Source: Chloroflexota bacterium
GTDB lineage: Bacteria; Chloroflexota; Dehalococcoidia; UBA3495
Reading direction: 5' to 3'
DNA: 9,997 bases
NCBI GenBank assembly: GCA_022576105.1
Contig: JACZRM010000045.1
Span: 1-9,997 of the forward strand
Part shown: positions 1 through 6,475 of the stretch, piece after piece
Position numbering within the stretch: position 1 is the stretch's first letter
How the letters are laid out: each line of letters starts with the position of its first letter
Made by a program: the position numbers and the translations under genes
The notes under the pieces: model-generated
The model's input: only the letters and a program-made list of their open reading frames with translations
The model's database searches: none
Told to the model about the DNA's origin: nothing

Positions 1-1099
1 GCCGCAGGTCGCGGATGTTTTGCCCGTCGAAGAGAATCTCGCCAAGCGATACGTCGTAGAAACGGGGCACGAGATTGACCAGGGTGCTCTTTCCCGCGCC
101 GCTCCGGCCGACGATGGCGACGGATTCACCGGGTTCGATGACGAGGTTGATGTCGTGCAGGACGGGTTGTTCGGGGGTGTATCCGAAATGGACTTGCCGG
201 AATTCGATGCGGCCCTGGGGATTTCGCAGGGCTTCGGCCCCGGGCTTATCGGCGATGTCGGGGTGCTCGTCGAAAATTTCGAACACGCGATCCATGGCGG
301 CGAGGCATTCCTGCACGATGGGGGAGGCGTCGGCGAGGCGGCGCGTGGGGAGGTAGAGGTGGGAGATGAAGCCGTAGAACCAGATGAACGTGGACATGTC
401 GAGGCTGCCGTTGATGACGCGGTAACCGCCGTAGCCGATGACGACGAGGGGCCCGGCGGCGGTCAGGAATTCGGTGGAGGCGAACTGCGTGGCCTGGACC
501 TTGGTCTTTTCCATGACACGTTCGAGGTATTTGCGGTGGTGCCCGAAGAATTTGAGTTCTTCGGTCTTCTCGCGGACAAAGGAGATGACGACGGAGAGGC
601 CGCTCAACTTTTCGGTCACCTCTCCGGACATGCGCGAGACCTGCTCCTGGATTTGGCCCGACGCGCGGCGCAGGCGCGGGTTGAGGAACAGGATCGACGC
701 GCCGTAGACGGGGAGCGTAAGGAGGCTGACGGCGGCCAGACGCCAATCGAGGAAGAAGAGGCCTATGACGACGCCGATTAAGAAGATGAAGTCGATCGTG
801 GCGGAAATGATACCCCGGTCGAGGATGCCCTGGGCCACGTTGATGTCGGCGATGAGGCGCGAGATGGTCGAGCCGGTGCGCCGGTTGGCGTGGTAGGTCA
901 GGCTGAGGCGCTGGATGTGGCGGTAGAGGTCGCGGCGGATGTCGAAGATGGTGCGGTTGCCGGCGAGTTCGGCGAAATAGGTGCGGCAGAAGGTGATCGG
1001 CGCGCGTAGCACAAAGGCCAGGACGAGTCCGCCAAGGATCGCGAAGAGTCGGGTGAACTGCTGCTCAGGCGTGAGGTCGGCCTCGACGACGAAGTTGAC
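1..1099 (-). CDS. MsbA-like ABC exporter (TMD-NBD half transporter), partial at both ends
   Basis: One uninterrupted minus-strand frame encodes about 365 residues of a type IV ABC exporter, the class that flips lipids or exports drugs as a homodimer in the inner membrane. The transmembrane-domain part carries the family hallmarks AGNRTIFDIRRDLYRHIQ and RRTGSTISRLIADIN, followed by membrane segments such as FIFLIGVVIGLFFL and the coupling stretch SGEVTEKLSGLSVVISFVRE. The nucleotide-binding domain begins with IEFRQVHFGY and contains Walker A GRSGAGKST (about 74-100). The window edge removes the Q-loop, signature, Walker B and H-loop. At the 5' end recognisable exporter sequence stops near VNFVVEADLTP, before a start codon; beyond it the same DNA reads better on the other strand as a permease. 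Third codon positions are almost all C or G, unlike the genes to the right. Substrate cannot be told. Confidence 0.88.
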
Positions 1100-1110
1100 C
1101 GCAGCCAAGT
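1080..1110. other. Breakpoint joining two truncated, oppositely oriented genes
   Basis: Left of here the minus strand encodes an ABC exporter; right of here the plus strand encodes the C-terminus of an FtsX permease. No intergenic DNA, start codon or stop codon separates them. Exporter similarity fades around VNFVVEADLTP (minus), while permease-like sequence DRSQVIAALRDALPP (plus) begins at about 1097, so the join lies within roughly 1080-1110. Codon use also changes at this point. This is either a real recombination/rearrangement scar or an assembly chimera; the sequence alone cannot decide. Confidence 0.7.
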
Positions 1111-1630
1111 CATTGCGGCTTTGCGAGATGCGCTGCCGCCGGCTGCCAGGATTCAAGATCGGGCCCTGGCGGCGGATACCGCCCGTCGCAATCCCCTGGC
1201 GGGCGGGGGCTGGAACGGTTTAACCATCCTGGGCATCAGCGCCCTAACGCTGGCAGTGGTGGTGACCCTGGGAACCCACGCGGTGGTGTCGGTGTTCAAC
1301 AGTAGAGTAGACTTGACTGTCGCCCGGGCGTTGGGATTTTCCCGGGCGCAGGTCCTGTTCTCCTTCGTCTTGGACCGGGCGATTATCGCCGCTTTCGGGA
1401 TGGTGACCGGCGGTATTGTCGGCTTCCTGCTGTCCAGATGGGTGCTTGGTTTCCTGGACAGTACCGCCAGCGGCAGAGACATCATCCCACCGGTGATATT
1501 TACCGCCCAGGGCGGGATAATCACCCTCACATTTGCCTGCCTGATCGCGGCCACGGTGCTGGCGGTGGTGCTGGCCTTGCTGTCGGCCCGGCGGCTGCGC
1601 GCCTCTGATATACTGCGAACCATTGAGTAG
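1085..1630 (+). pseudogene. FtsX-like ABC permease, C-terminal fragment (5' end lost at breakpoint)
   Basis: This frame holds the last ~180 residues of a MacB/LolC/FtsX-type permease. After a soluble stretch (DRSQVIAALRDALPPAAR) come three hydrophobic segments: GLTILGISALTLAVVVTLG, then a coupling stretch with VARALGFSRAQVLFSFVLDR, then IIAAFGMVTGGIVGFLL, and finally IITLTFACLIAATVLAVVLALL before the end SARRLRASDILRTIE. The order matches the C-terminal FtsX domain of the complete permease that follows (NWGGLL..., LLRTLGSSRNQVNRVVW, ...QQVLRAGEATK), so the two are probably paralogues. The frame stays open upstream into the antisense of the exporter, but the expected ~900 N-terminal residues are absent. 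A TTG at 1121 could be called as a start, but it lies inside the domain and lacks a convincing ribosome binding site. The fragment is marked as a broken gene; if the junction is an assembly artefact, the real gene may be intact in the organism. Confidence 0.8.
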
Positions 1631-1688
1631 AATCAGCCGTAGAACCAGCCGTAGAACTGGTCATAGAACTAACACATAGAACTAAACC
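1628..1688 (+). repeat. Five tandem 12/13-bp units, each beginning TAGAA
   Basis: Units start at 1628 (TAGAATCAGCCG), 1640 (TAGAACCAGCCG), 1652 (TAGAACTGGTCA), 1664 (TAGAACTAACACA, 13 bp) and 1677 (TAGAACTAAACC). The first TAG is the stop codon of the permease fragment. Because the first three units are 12 bp, the TAGs at 1628, 1640, 1652 and 1664 are all in the same frame. The array fills about half of the 111-bp gap before the next gene. It looks like stepwise duplication of the gene end; its function is unknown. Confidence 0.85.
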
Positions 1689-1741
1689 TGGAGCCAAACG
1701 GAGAACCCAGTCTTACCTCGTCGCGGATAGTACCAGCGCCT

Positions 1742-4700
1742 ATGTCTCTGCTGAATCTGGCATATGTAATAGCCCGTAGGCGAATTATCGCCAACTGGCC
1801 CCTGGAACTGGTGATGTTCCTGGGAATTTTGCTGTCGGTTGCCCTGCTGTCCAGCAGTATTGTCTTTTCTGACCTGCTGGCCGAGGCCGCCCTGCGCGCC
1901 AGCCTGCAAGAGGCCACTTCTGAGCAAGTAACCATTGGGGTGAGGGTGTTCAACAATCTGGAGGACCCGGCCATAACGGGCCGGGTATCGGCGTATCAGA
2001 AAAGCCTGGACTTTGTGGCCCAGCGGGTCGCCCCCCAGTTCGACGGCTTTATTCAGGACCAAAACCGGTTGTTTGAGACCGCCACCTTCTTCTTCGCCGG
2101 GCGCCCCCATCTGGAACTGGACAACGTCCTGCGTCCTCGCGGCAAGATTCAGCACATGACCGCCGTTGGCGACCCGCAGTACACTCGACTGCTCAGCGGC
2201 CGCTGGCCCGATCCCAACCAGTCTACGCTGGAACCCCTGGAGGTCGCGTTAGACCAGACCGGTTCCGAGTTGATTCAGCTTGAAGTCGGGGACCAGATGA
2301 CCGTGTTTCCCGCTACCACCAGGGACCTGCTGAACGACATGAATATTGAGGTGGTGGGAATCTTCCAAAGGAACGATCCCCAGTCGGACTTTTGGGACGG
2401 CCAGGACAAAGACTTTAGCTATCAGAATGATCGCTGGACCACTGTGCCGCTATTTACCACCGAAGATGCGGTGCTGAATCACGTGGGGCAGACCTATCCC
2501 GGGCTCCGCACCAATACCTCCTGGATCTTCAGATTGGACCGGAACAGCGTTGGGACCGACGATCTTGACCAGATTCATCGGGCGATCAGGGTGTCGAGGG
2601 CCGCGGTGGTCGGCAGTTTGGACCACGGCAGCATAACCATCAAACTGGACCGGGTGCTAAATGCGTACTCAGAGCAACTGCTCTTGGCCCGCATCCCCTT
2701 GTTTTTGATGGTGTTCCTGGTCACCGGAATACTGGCCTACTACCTGGCATTGATCGCCGCGTTGACCGTGCGGTCTCGCAGCGCGGAAATCGCTATGCTG
2801 AAGAGCAGAGGCGCCACCACCTTTCAGATCGGAATTCTGGTGCTGGTGGAAGGGCTGCTGCTGGCGGTGCCCGCGGTGGCGCTGGGCACCCTGGCATCGC
2901 CGCTGGTCGCCAAGTTCCTGGGCGCGCTGTTCTTTGAGGTGCAAGCCGACCTGGGCCTGGGCATCTCTTTGTTGGCATTCTTGTTGGGAGTCGGTGGGGC
3001 GCTGCTGGCGGTTAGCGTGCTGACCATAGCCACCCTGTTCGCCGCGCAGAAAGGAATCGTAGAGTTTCGACAAAGCGGCGCCAGACCCGCCACCGCACCC
3101 TTCATTCATCGCTATTACCTGGACCTGCTAATGCTGGTGGTCATTGGAATTTTATGGTGGCAGACCCAGAGTCGGGGGTCTTTTCTGGTAAAGACGCTGG
3201 GGTCAAATGATTTGTCCATCGACTACACCCTCCTGCTGGGCCCCATCTTGGCGCTGCTGGGCCTGGGACTGCTGGTTCTAAGGCTATTCCCCATGATGGT
3301 CGCGGTTCTGGCCAGAGTCGCCGAACCGCTGGGGCCGGTCTGGTTGGTGCAGGGCCTGCGGAAGATCTCCCGAGACCCTATCGTTCCAGGTAGCCTGGTG
3401 GTGCTGTTGATGCTGGCTACATCGTTGGGCGTCATCGGCAGCGCCTTCAGTTCCACTCTGGACCGCAACCAGCGGGAACGCGCCATGTATCAGGCCGGGG
3501 CCGACTTGTGGCTTCGACACAATGGCGACACTTCGCACCTGGCAACTTTGGGCCTCTCCGACCTGCTGACCGAAGGTAATCTGGTCGAAGGCGCGGCCGA
3601 GGTCAGCCGTTTCAGCGCCCGCCCGCTGACGGAAGGGTTTAATTCCACTCGGCTGACCGCGCTGGCGGTAGACACCAAGACCTTCGCCAAGGTGGGCTGG
3701 TACCGCCCCGACTTCGCCAATCGAAGCTCGTTGGCGGAGCTGATGGCGGCCATAACTCCGGAGGAGTCGTTCTTTACGGATGACGGTATCAAGCTGCCGC
3801 CAGACTCGACCGGCCTGGCCCTGTGGGTGCGGGCCGACCGTACCGCATCTCGTCAGGCACTGCAGGCCAGGTTTTTGGATTCCCAGGGACTATATTTCGA
3901 CGTCCCCTTGGGCAGCCTGTCCGAAAAAGGATGGCAAAGGCTGACAGCCCAGATTAAACTGCCGGAACCGACCCGGGGGCAATCCCGCTTGAGCCAGACC
4001 AGGCCAACCACCCTGGCTCCGCCCTACACGTTGTTGTCGATTCAGGTGTCCAGCGGTTCGATCGGCCGCGATCCAGGAGCGATGTTCTTCGACAGCATCA
4101 GCGCCATAACCCCGCAGGGAGAGCAAGTGTTGACCGACTTCCAAACCCTTGGTCGGTGGCAAGTCGTTGAAGACTACGTCACTCCTTCGCTGCATAGCCT
4201 GGAATTGAGCCAATCGGTTACTCGTGCCGGGCATGGCGCATCAGCCAGTTTTATCTGGTCGCCGGGCAGCGCCGGGCTGAGGGGTATCCGGTACGGCAAC
4301 GCCGAGGAGCCAATTCCGGTCATAGCGAGTAATGAGCTATTGGAAATCACCGAGGTGAAATTGGGGGATACCCTCTCATTGGGAGTGTCCACCTTTGCCG
4401 TGCCGGTCAAGATTGTGGCGTTAGCCGAGTTCTTCCCCACCGTTTACCCTCTGGACCAGCCCTTCGTTGTGGCCGACTTGAGGACGCTGATCCACTACGG
4501 TAATCGCCACGGCTCAAGAATAATTGGTGGCCCCAACGAGCTGTGGGTTAGCCTGCCGGAAGGACAGAAGGAAGGACAGGTCGGTGTTTCCAACGTGATT
4601 GGCGCTTTACAAGACGCTGGAATGAGGGTAATTGAGCACCGGCTGTCTTCGGAATTGGTTGCTCAACGACTGGACCAGCCGCTGACCAACGCCAACTGGG

Positions 4701-5125
4701 GAGGCCTGTTGGTGTTGATGTTCCTGGCTCTGGTGTTGGCCAGCGCGTCAGGAATCATGCTTTTTTCCTACACCGATACCAAGGAACGTCAAACCGAGTT
4801 CGCGTTGCTGAGGACATTGGGTTCATCCCGGAATCAGGTCAACCGGGTCGTGTGGTTCAGCTTATTTCTGATAGTCGCCTGCGGTGTTGGGTTGGGCACC
4901 TGGTCGGGACAGCAGATCGGGGCCAGCATTCTGCCCATCCTGGAAGTGGGGGAAGGCGGCTCCCGGGTGACGCCGCCGATGATACTTCAAACCAACTGGC
5001 TGACCTTGCTTATCGCCTACCTGGTCCTGGCGGCGGTGACCTTGGGCACGGTGCTGTGGCTGGCCTGGTTCACCGCAAGGTTGGAAGTACAGCAGGTACT
5101 GCGAGCCGGTGAAGCCACCAAGTAA
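1742..5125 (+). CDS. Large FtsX/MacB-family ABC transporter permease with CBM-like extracytoplasmic module
   Basis: This 1127-residue membrane protein resembles the ~10-TM FtsX permeases of Gram-positive-type bacteria. TM1 lies at about 20-45 (LELVMFLGILLSVALLSSS), followed by an extracytoplasmic domain to ~315. The first FtsX domain (about 317-435) contains the coupling motif RSAEIAMLKSRGATTFQIG. Extra helices follow at about 455-473, 494-528 and 545-568. A second large extracytoplasmic region spans ~575-980; its part at ~688-790 (GLALWVRADRT, W731 in EKGWQRLTAQI, FFDSISAI) looks like a β-sandwich carbohydrate/galactose-binding module. The C-terminal FtsX domain (about 983-1115) carries ERQTEFALLRTLGSSRNQV. 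Such permeases work with a LolD/MacB-type ATPase, here presumably the gene 57 bp downstream. The ATG is preceded by no clear Shine-Dalgarno, but MSLLNLAYVIARRR is a natural start just before TM1. The substrate is unknown: peptide, lipoprotein or glycan-linked roles are all possible. Confidence 0.9.
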   Translation: MSLLNLAYVIARRRIIANWPLELVMFLGILLSVALLSSSIVFSDLLAEAALRASLQEATSEQVTIGVRVFNNLEDPAITGRVSAYQKSLDFVAQRVAPQFDGFIQDQNRLFETATFFFAGRPHLELDNVLRPRGKIQHMTAVGDPQYTRLLSGRWPDPNQSTLEPLEVALDQTGSELIQLEVGDQMTVFPATTRDLLNDMNIEVVGIFQRNDPQSDFWDGQDKDFSYQNDRWTTVPLFTTEDAVLNHVGQTYPGLRTNTSWIFRLDRNSVGTDDLDQIHRAIRVSRAAVVGSLDHGSITIKLDRVLNAYSEQLLLARIPLFLMVFLVTGILAYYLALIAALTVRSRSAEIAMLKSRGATTFQIGILVLVEGLLLAVPAVALGTLASPLVAKFLGALFFEVQADLGLGISLLAFLLGVGGALLAVSVLTIATLFAAQKGIVEFRQSGARPATAPFIHRYYLDLLMLVVIGILWWQTQSRGSFLVKTLGSNDLSIDYTLLLGPILALLGLGLLVLRLFPMMVAVLARVAEPLGPVWLVQGLRKISRDPIVPGSLVVLLMLATSLGVIGSAFSSTLDRNQRERAMYQAGADLWLRHNGDTSHLATLGLSDLLTEGNLVEGAAEVSRFSARPLTEGFNSTRLTALAVDTKTFAKVGWYRPDFANRSSLAELMAAITPEESFFTDDGIKLPPDSTGLALWVRADRTASRQALQARFLDSQGLYFDVPLGSLSEKGWQRLTAQIKLPEPTRGQSRLSQTRPTTLAPPYTLLSIQVSSGSIGRDPGAMFFDSISAITPQGEQVLTDFQTLGRWQVVEDYVTPSLHSLELSQSVTRAGHGASASFIWSPGSAGLRGIRYGNAEEPIPVIASNELLEITEVKLGDTLSLGVSTFAVPVKIVALAEFFPTVYPLDQPFVVADLRTLIHYGNRHGSRIIGGPNELWVSLPEGQKEGQVGVSNVIGALQDAGMRVIEHRLSSELVAQRLDQPLTNANWGGLLVLMFLALVLASASGIMLFSYTDTKERQTEFALLRTLGSSRNQVNRVVWFSLFLIVACGVGLGTWSGQQIGASILPILEVGEGGSRVTPPMILQTNWLTLLIAYLVLAAVTLGTVLWLAWFTARLEVQQVLRAGEATK

Positions 5126-5133
5126 GCCGGCTC
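5103..5133 (+). other. Inverted repeat spanning the permease stop codon
   Basis: GAGCCGG at 5103-5109 is perfectly matched by CCGGCTC at 5127-5133, with a 17-nt loop that contains the TAA stop of the permease. No T-run follows, so it does not look like a factor-independent terminator. A weak intercistronic mRNA hairpin is possible, but the stem is only 7 bp. Confidence 0.35.
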
Positions 5134-5140
5134 TTACCAA

Positions 5141-5172
5141 TGACTAAAGCCGGGAGGGACTAAAGCCAGGAG
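5141..5172 (+). repeat. Tandem 16-bp duplication including the ribosome binding site
   Basis: TGACTAAAGCCGGGAG (5141-5156) is followed directly by GGACTAAAGCCAGGAG (5157-5172), differing at two positions. The second copy ends in AGGAG (5168-5172), ten bases before the ATG of the ATPase at 5183, and is the likely Shine-Dalgarno. The first copy duplicates the site upstream as GGGAG. It is one of several short tandem duplications in the gaps of this transporter cluster. Confidence 0.75.
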
Positions 5173-5182
5173 CGATACACGA

Positions 5183-6136
5183 ATGGCGGAAGAAACGCAA
5201 GACATTGGAGCGGCATCGGGCCGACTGGGTGAAGCGCCTGAGGCGGGACAGCCCTACATACAATGCCGGGACTTGTTCAAGATTTTCAAACCGGCGGACC
5301 TGGAGGTGGTCGCCCTTCGAGGGGTTGACCTGGACCTGGAAGCCGGCGAGTTGATGGCGATAGTTGGCGCCAGCGGCAGCGGCAAATCCACCCTGCTGAA
5401 TATTCTGGCCGGACTGGAAAGCCCCTCAGCCGGCCAGGTGCGGGTGGGCCACCGCGATCTGCTGGACATATCAGACCGGGAGTTGGTGATGTATCGCCGG
5501 TCGGAAGTGGGATTCGTCTGGCAGGCCACCTCCAGAAACCTGATGCCCTACCTGAACGTGGTCGATAATGTGGAACTGCCCATGGCCATTGCCGGAGTGG
5601 CGGGCCCGGAACGGCGAGCCCGCAGTATGGAATTGCTGGCCTCATTGAAAATGGAGGACAAAGCCCGCCGGATGCCTGGTCAACTATCGGGAGGAGAGCA
5701 ACAGCGGGTAGCCATTGGCGTGGCGCTGGCCAATCGACCACCACTGCTGCTGGCCGACGAGCCAACCGGGGAACTGGACAGCCAGATGGCCGCGGATGTA
5801 TTTGGTTTGTTGGGAGAAATCAACCGGACCTATGGTGTTACCGTTGCAATTGTCACCCACTACCCGGGCGTGGCGCAATACGTTGACCGGGTGGTGCACA
5901 TCCGCGACGGTCGGATTAGTTCAGAGAGCTACCTGCGGTCCACCTTTCAACGTTCCGGCGCCAACCTGGAAGAGGAGTATCTGGTGGTCGATCAGGCCGG
6001 TCGCTTACAGCTATCCCAGGACCATTTGGAACAACTTGGTCTGGACGGGCTGGCTGTGGCTGAAATCGCCGATGGCCAATTAACCATCAAGGCCGCCCAG
6101 GGAAGACCCCCGCGCCGCCGTCAAGACAACGCCTAG
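5183..6136 (+). CDS. LolD/MacB-type ABC ATPase with C-terminal AbrB-like tail
   Basis: This 317-residue cytoplasmic ATPase presumably powers the upstream permease. All ABC motifs are present: Walker A GASGSGKST at 62-70, a Q-loop near 113 (GFVWQATSRN, with Trp where Phe is usual), signature LSGGEQQRVAIG near 167-178, Walker B LLLADEPTGELD near 188-199, and the H-loop in IVTHYP near 225. The core ends near residue 245. LolD and MacB-type NBDs are usually about 220-250 residues, so this protein has ~70 extra. The stretch YLVVDQAGRLQLSQDHLEQL and the following ~20 residues have the VD..GR..L......LG......E......L layout of SpoVT/AbrB/MazE swapped-hairpin domains, ending in a basic tail (PPRRRQDN). 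The start at 5183 is supported by AGGAG ten bases upstream. The gene begins 57 bp after the permease, so co-transcription is likely. Confidence 0.93.
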   Translation: MAEETQDIGAASGRLGEAPEAGQPYIQCRDLFKIFKPADLEVVALRGVDLDLEAGELMAIVGASGSGKSTLLNILAGLESPSAGQVRVGHRDLLDISDRELVMYRRSEVGFVWQATSRNLMPYLNVVDNVELPMAIAGVAGPERRARSMELLASLKMEDKARRMPGQLSGGEQQRVAIGVALANRPPLLLADEPTGELDSQMAADVFGLLGEINRTYGVTVAIVTHYPGVAQYVDRVVHIRDGRISSESYLRSTFQRSGANLEEEYLVVDQAGRLQLSQDHLEQLGLDGLAVAEIADGQLTIKAAQGRPPRRRQDNA

Positions 6137-6152
6137 CCGAAACACCTAACCC

Positions 6153-6176
6153 AGGAACGCAGCAAGGAACGCGGTC
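6153..6176 (+). repeat. 12-bp tandem duplication (AGGAACGC core)
   Basis: AGGAACGCAGCA (6153-6164) is followed by AGGAACGCGGTC (6165-6176); the first eight bases are identical and the period is exactly 12. It lies 17 bp after the stop codon of the AbrB-tailed ATPase. With only two imperfect copies, chance is possible. Confidence 0.5.
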
Positions 6177-6298
6177 TGACTCATTAAAATTTACGCTCCC
6201 TGCAATGAACGCCAGCCTTGCCTTAAAATTCATTCTGGGTTTAGCGAACATCCTGGTTTACTCGATTTTAGACCCTGCGCAGAGTTTATCCTGAGCCA

Positions 6299-6336
6299 CT
6301 TCGACAAGCTCAGAGCCTGCCCTGAGTTTATCGAAG
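6299..6336 (+). repeat. Hairpin-forming dispersed repeat (TTCGACAAGCTCAG type)
   Basis: CTTCGACAAGCTCAG (6299-6313) and CTGAGTTTATCGAAG (6322-6336) form a 15-position stem with one C/A mismatch and one G-T wobble around the 8-nt loop AGCCTGCC. Nested with it, GCCTGCCC and GGGACAGGC allow an alternative shorter stem. Related fragments lie nearby (GAGTTTATCCTGAG before, GAAGAGCTCAGGG after). From memory, this sequence type is a widespread intergenic repeat in Chloroflexota and several other uncultured lineages. It could act as an mRNA stabiliser or terminator; no T-run is seen. Confidence 0.75.
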
Positions 6337-6382
6337 GGACAGGCGGGGCCGAAGAGCTCAGGGAGACATCAAAAATAGGCTC

Positions 6383-6396
6383 TTGACCTGGGTCAA
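6383..6396. promoter_or_regulatory. Perfect palindrome TTGACC-tg-GGTCAA, possible operator
   Basis: Two perfect 6-bp half-sites, TTGACC and GGTCAA, flank a 2-bp centre, about 80 bp upstream of the second ATPase start. The geometry suits a dimeric helix-turn-helix regulator. TTGACC could also serve as a -35 element, although no good -10 box lies at the right distance. No regulator gene is encoded in the window. A functional role is an inference from symmetry and position only. Confidence 0.4.
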
Positions 6397-6450
6397 AGGC
6401 CACAATTGGCACTTTTGAGGCTAAGCCCTAAACGCCAGAATAAGCGCATC

Positions 6451-6474
6451 AAGGTAATAATTAAGGTAATAATC
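6451..6474 (+). repeat. 12-bp tandem repeat carrying a duplicated ribosome binding site
   Basis: AAGGTAATAATT (6451-6462) is followed by AAGGTAATAATC (6463-6474), eleven of twelve bases identical, ending one base before the ATG at 6476. The AAGG of the second copy sits about 9 bases from the start codon and is the likely Shine-Dalgarno; the first copy supplies a spare 12 bases upstream. Copy-number change here would leave the proximal site intact, or shift spacing. Confidence 0.75.
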
Positions 6475-6475
6475 T

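Larger units (their letters stand above)
6137..6475. other. Intergenic region between the two ATPase genes, rich in repeats
   Basis: About 340 bp separate the two ATPases and hold no convincing gene; a short minus-strand frame at 6230-6412 is only a translation of the repeat (SINSGQALSLSK-type peptide). It is clearly more A/T-rich than the flanking genes. It contains a 12-bp tandem duplication after the first ATPase, a hairpin repeat, a perfect palindrome and a duplicated ribosome binding site, each listed separately. The break suggests the second ATPase has its own promoter, although I cannot assign -35/-10 boxes with confidence. Confidence 0.7.

Noticed and set aside
20..781. A 253-codon open frame on the plus strand, rich in Asp/Glu/Gly
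   Set aside because: It is the antisense of the ABC exporter. The minus frame has Walker A and classic exporter motifs, while this one is low-complexity acidic sequence produced by C/G-ending codons.
6230..6412. Short minus-strand frame with a SINSGQALSLSK-type peptide
   Set aside because: It is translated from the intergenic hairpin repeat. Such peptides are a common annotation artefact of this repeat type, and no ribosome binding site is evident.
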